5,422 nt of DNA from Candidatus Eiseniibacteriota bacterium (GTDB taxonomy: Bacteria; Eisenbacteria; RBG-16-71-46; CAIMUX01; VGJL01). The DNA is taken from NCBI GenBank assembly GCA_014729455.1, contig WJJW01000222.1:1-5422 (forward strand), given 5' to 3'. Both the position numbers and the translations under genes were made by a program. The notes beneath the pieces were generated by a model that was not told where the DNA came from, searched no databases, and worked only from the letters and a program-made list of their open reading frames with translations. This document shows, in pieces, positions 5,344 through 5,422 of the stretch (position 1 is its first letter; the number at the start of each line of letters is the position of its first letter).

Positions 5344-5422
5344 ACGCTTCTTCTCCACCCAGACCTTCTCCACCACCTACTGGCTCCGCCTGCCCCGCCT
5401 GCTCCCGGTCGTCTTCTTCCGC
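5186..5422 (+). CDS. Zinc-ribbon transposase, N-terminal part (cut by window edge)
   Basis: The first 79 codons of an open frame running off the right edge; not a complete protein. The start reads MPKRSRPFNPPHCPNPTCPF and continues with a basic/aromatic stretch and then QRFQCLHCRRFFSTQTF. Cysteines at 13, 18, 49 and 52 (CPNPTC and CLHC) form a zinc ribbon. The QRFxCxxCxRxFSxQT pattern is what I recognise at the N-terminus of IS1-like / IS1595-like DDE transposases, where it contacts DNA. The catalytic core would lie beyond 5422. An in-frame TGA at 5162-5164 limits upstream extension; GTG at 5168 is an alternative start. No clear ribosome site precedes the ATG, which is buried in a hairpin. 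The frame overlaps the run-on tail of the upstream gene in a different frame. The exact IS family is not established; a non-transposase zinc-ribbon protein is less likely. Confidence 0.72.
   Translation, partial: MPKRSRPFNPPHCPNPTCPFHRQPTDWRWKRAGFYSRQASPKRIQRFQCLHCRRFFSTQTFSTTYWLRLPRLLPVVFFR

Larger units (their letters stand above)
5137..5422 (+). mobile_element. Left end of a transposable element (continues past the window)
   Basis: From roughly 5131-5145 onward the sequence changes character. The family 3 binding domain ends, the coding strand turns pyrimidine-rich, GATC sites that crowd the rest of the window stop, and a transposase gene begins at 5186. The exact boundary is not determined, because the other terminal repeat and target duplication lie outside the window; the start given is an estimate. 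Confidence 0.55.

Overview
This window comes from a GC-rich, diderm (Gram-negative-type) bacterium. The pointers are two lipoproteins with lipobox cysteines, a periplasmic molybdate-binding protein, and a large secreted peptidase ending in a FlgD-like / type IX-sorting-like beta domain. Chains of that kind are typical of the FCB group and of uncultured relatives such as Candidatus Eisenbacteria. That placement is inferred from protein style, not from a marker gene.

Layout. Positions 1-625 (minus) hold a ModA-type molybdate-binding protein whose C-terminus runs off the left edge. Positions 648-1232 (minus) hold an FKBP-type peptidyl-prolyl isomerase lipoprotein; it lies 22 nt upstream of modA on the same strand, so the two are probably one transcript. 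Positions 1233-1487 are a divergent intergenic region with a candidate promoter for each direction. Positions 1488-4244 (plus) encode a 918-residue secreted M1-family metallopeptidase with a second, glutamine-amidotransferase-like (flavodoxin-like) domain and a C-terminal FlgD-like domain. Positions 4245-4371 hold a strong GC hairpin and then a consensus -35 box with a -10-like box placed so close to the next ATG that the transcript may be leaderless. Positions 4372-5343 (plus) encode a polar-amino-acid-binding lipoprotein of the family 3 solute-binding type. Its recognisable domain stops near 5130, and the remaining ~70 codons look like run-on translation into an inserted element. Positions 5186-5422 (plus) are the first 79 codons of a zinc-ribbon transposase, cut by the right edge. 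Its start codon lies inside a perfect 8-bp hairpin.

Together the genes form an envelope and nutrient-scavenging set: two solute-binding proteins (molybdate, amino acids), an envelope folding factor and a secreted peptidase. The peptidase could release amino acids that the downstream binding protein captures, though nothing in the sequence proves this link. No permease or ATPase gene of either transporter lies inside the window. I found no tRNA, rRNA, CRISPR array or defence system. The most interesting points are the three-domain peptidase, the possible leaderless promoter, and the transposon junction with its start-codon hairpin.
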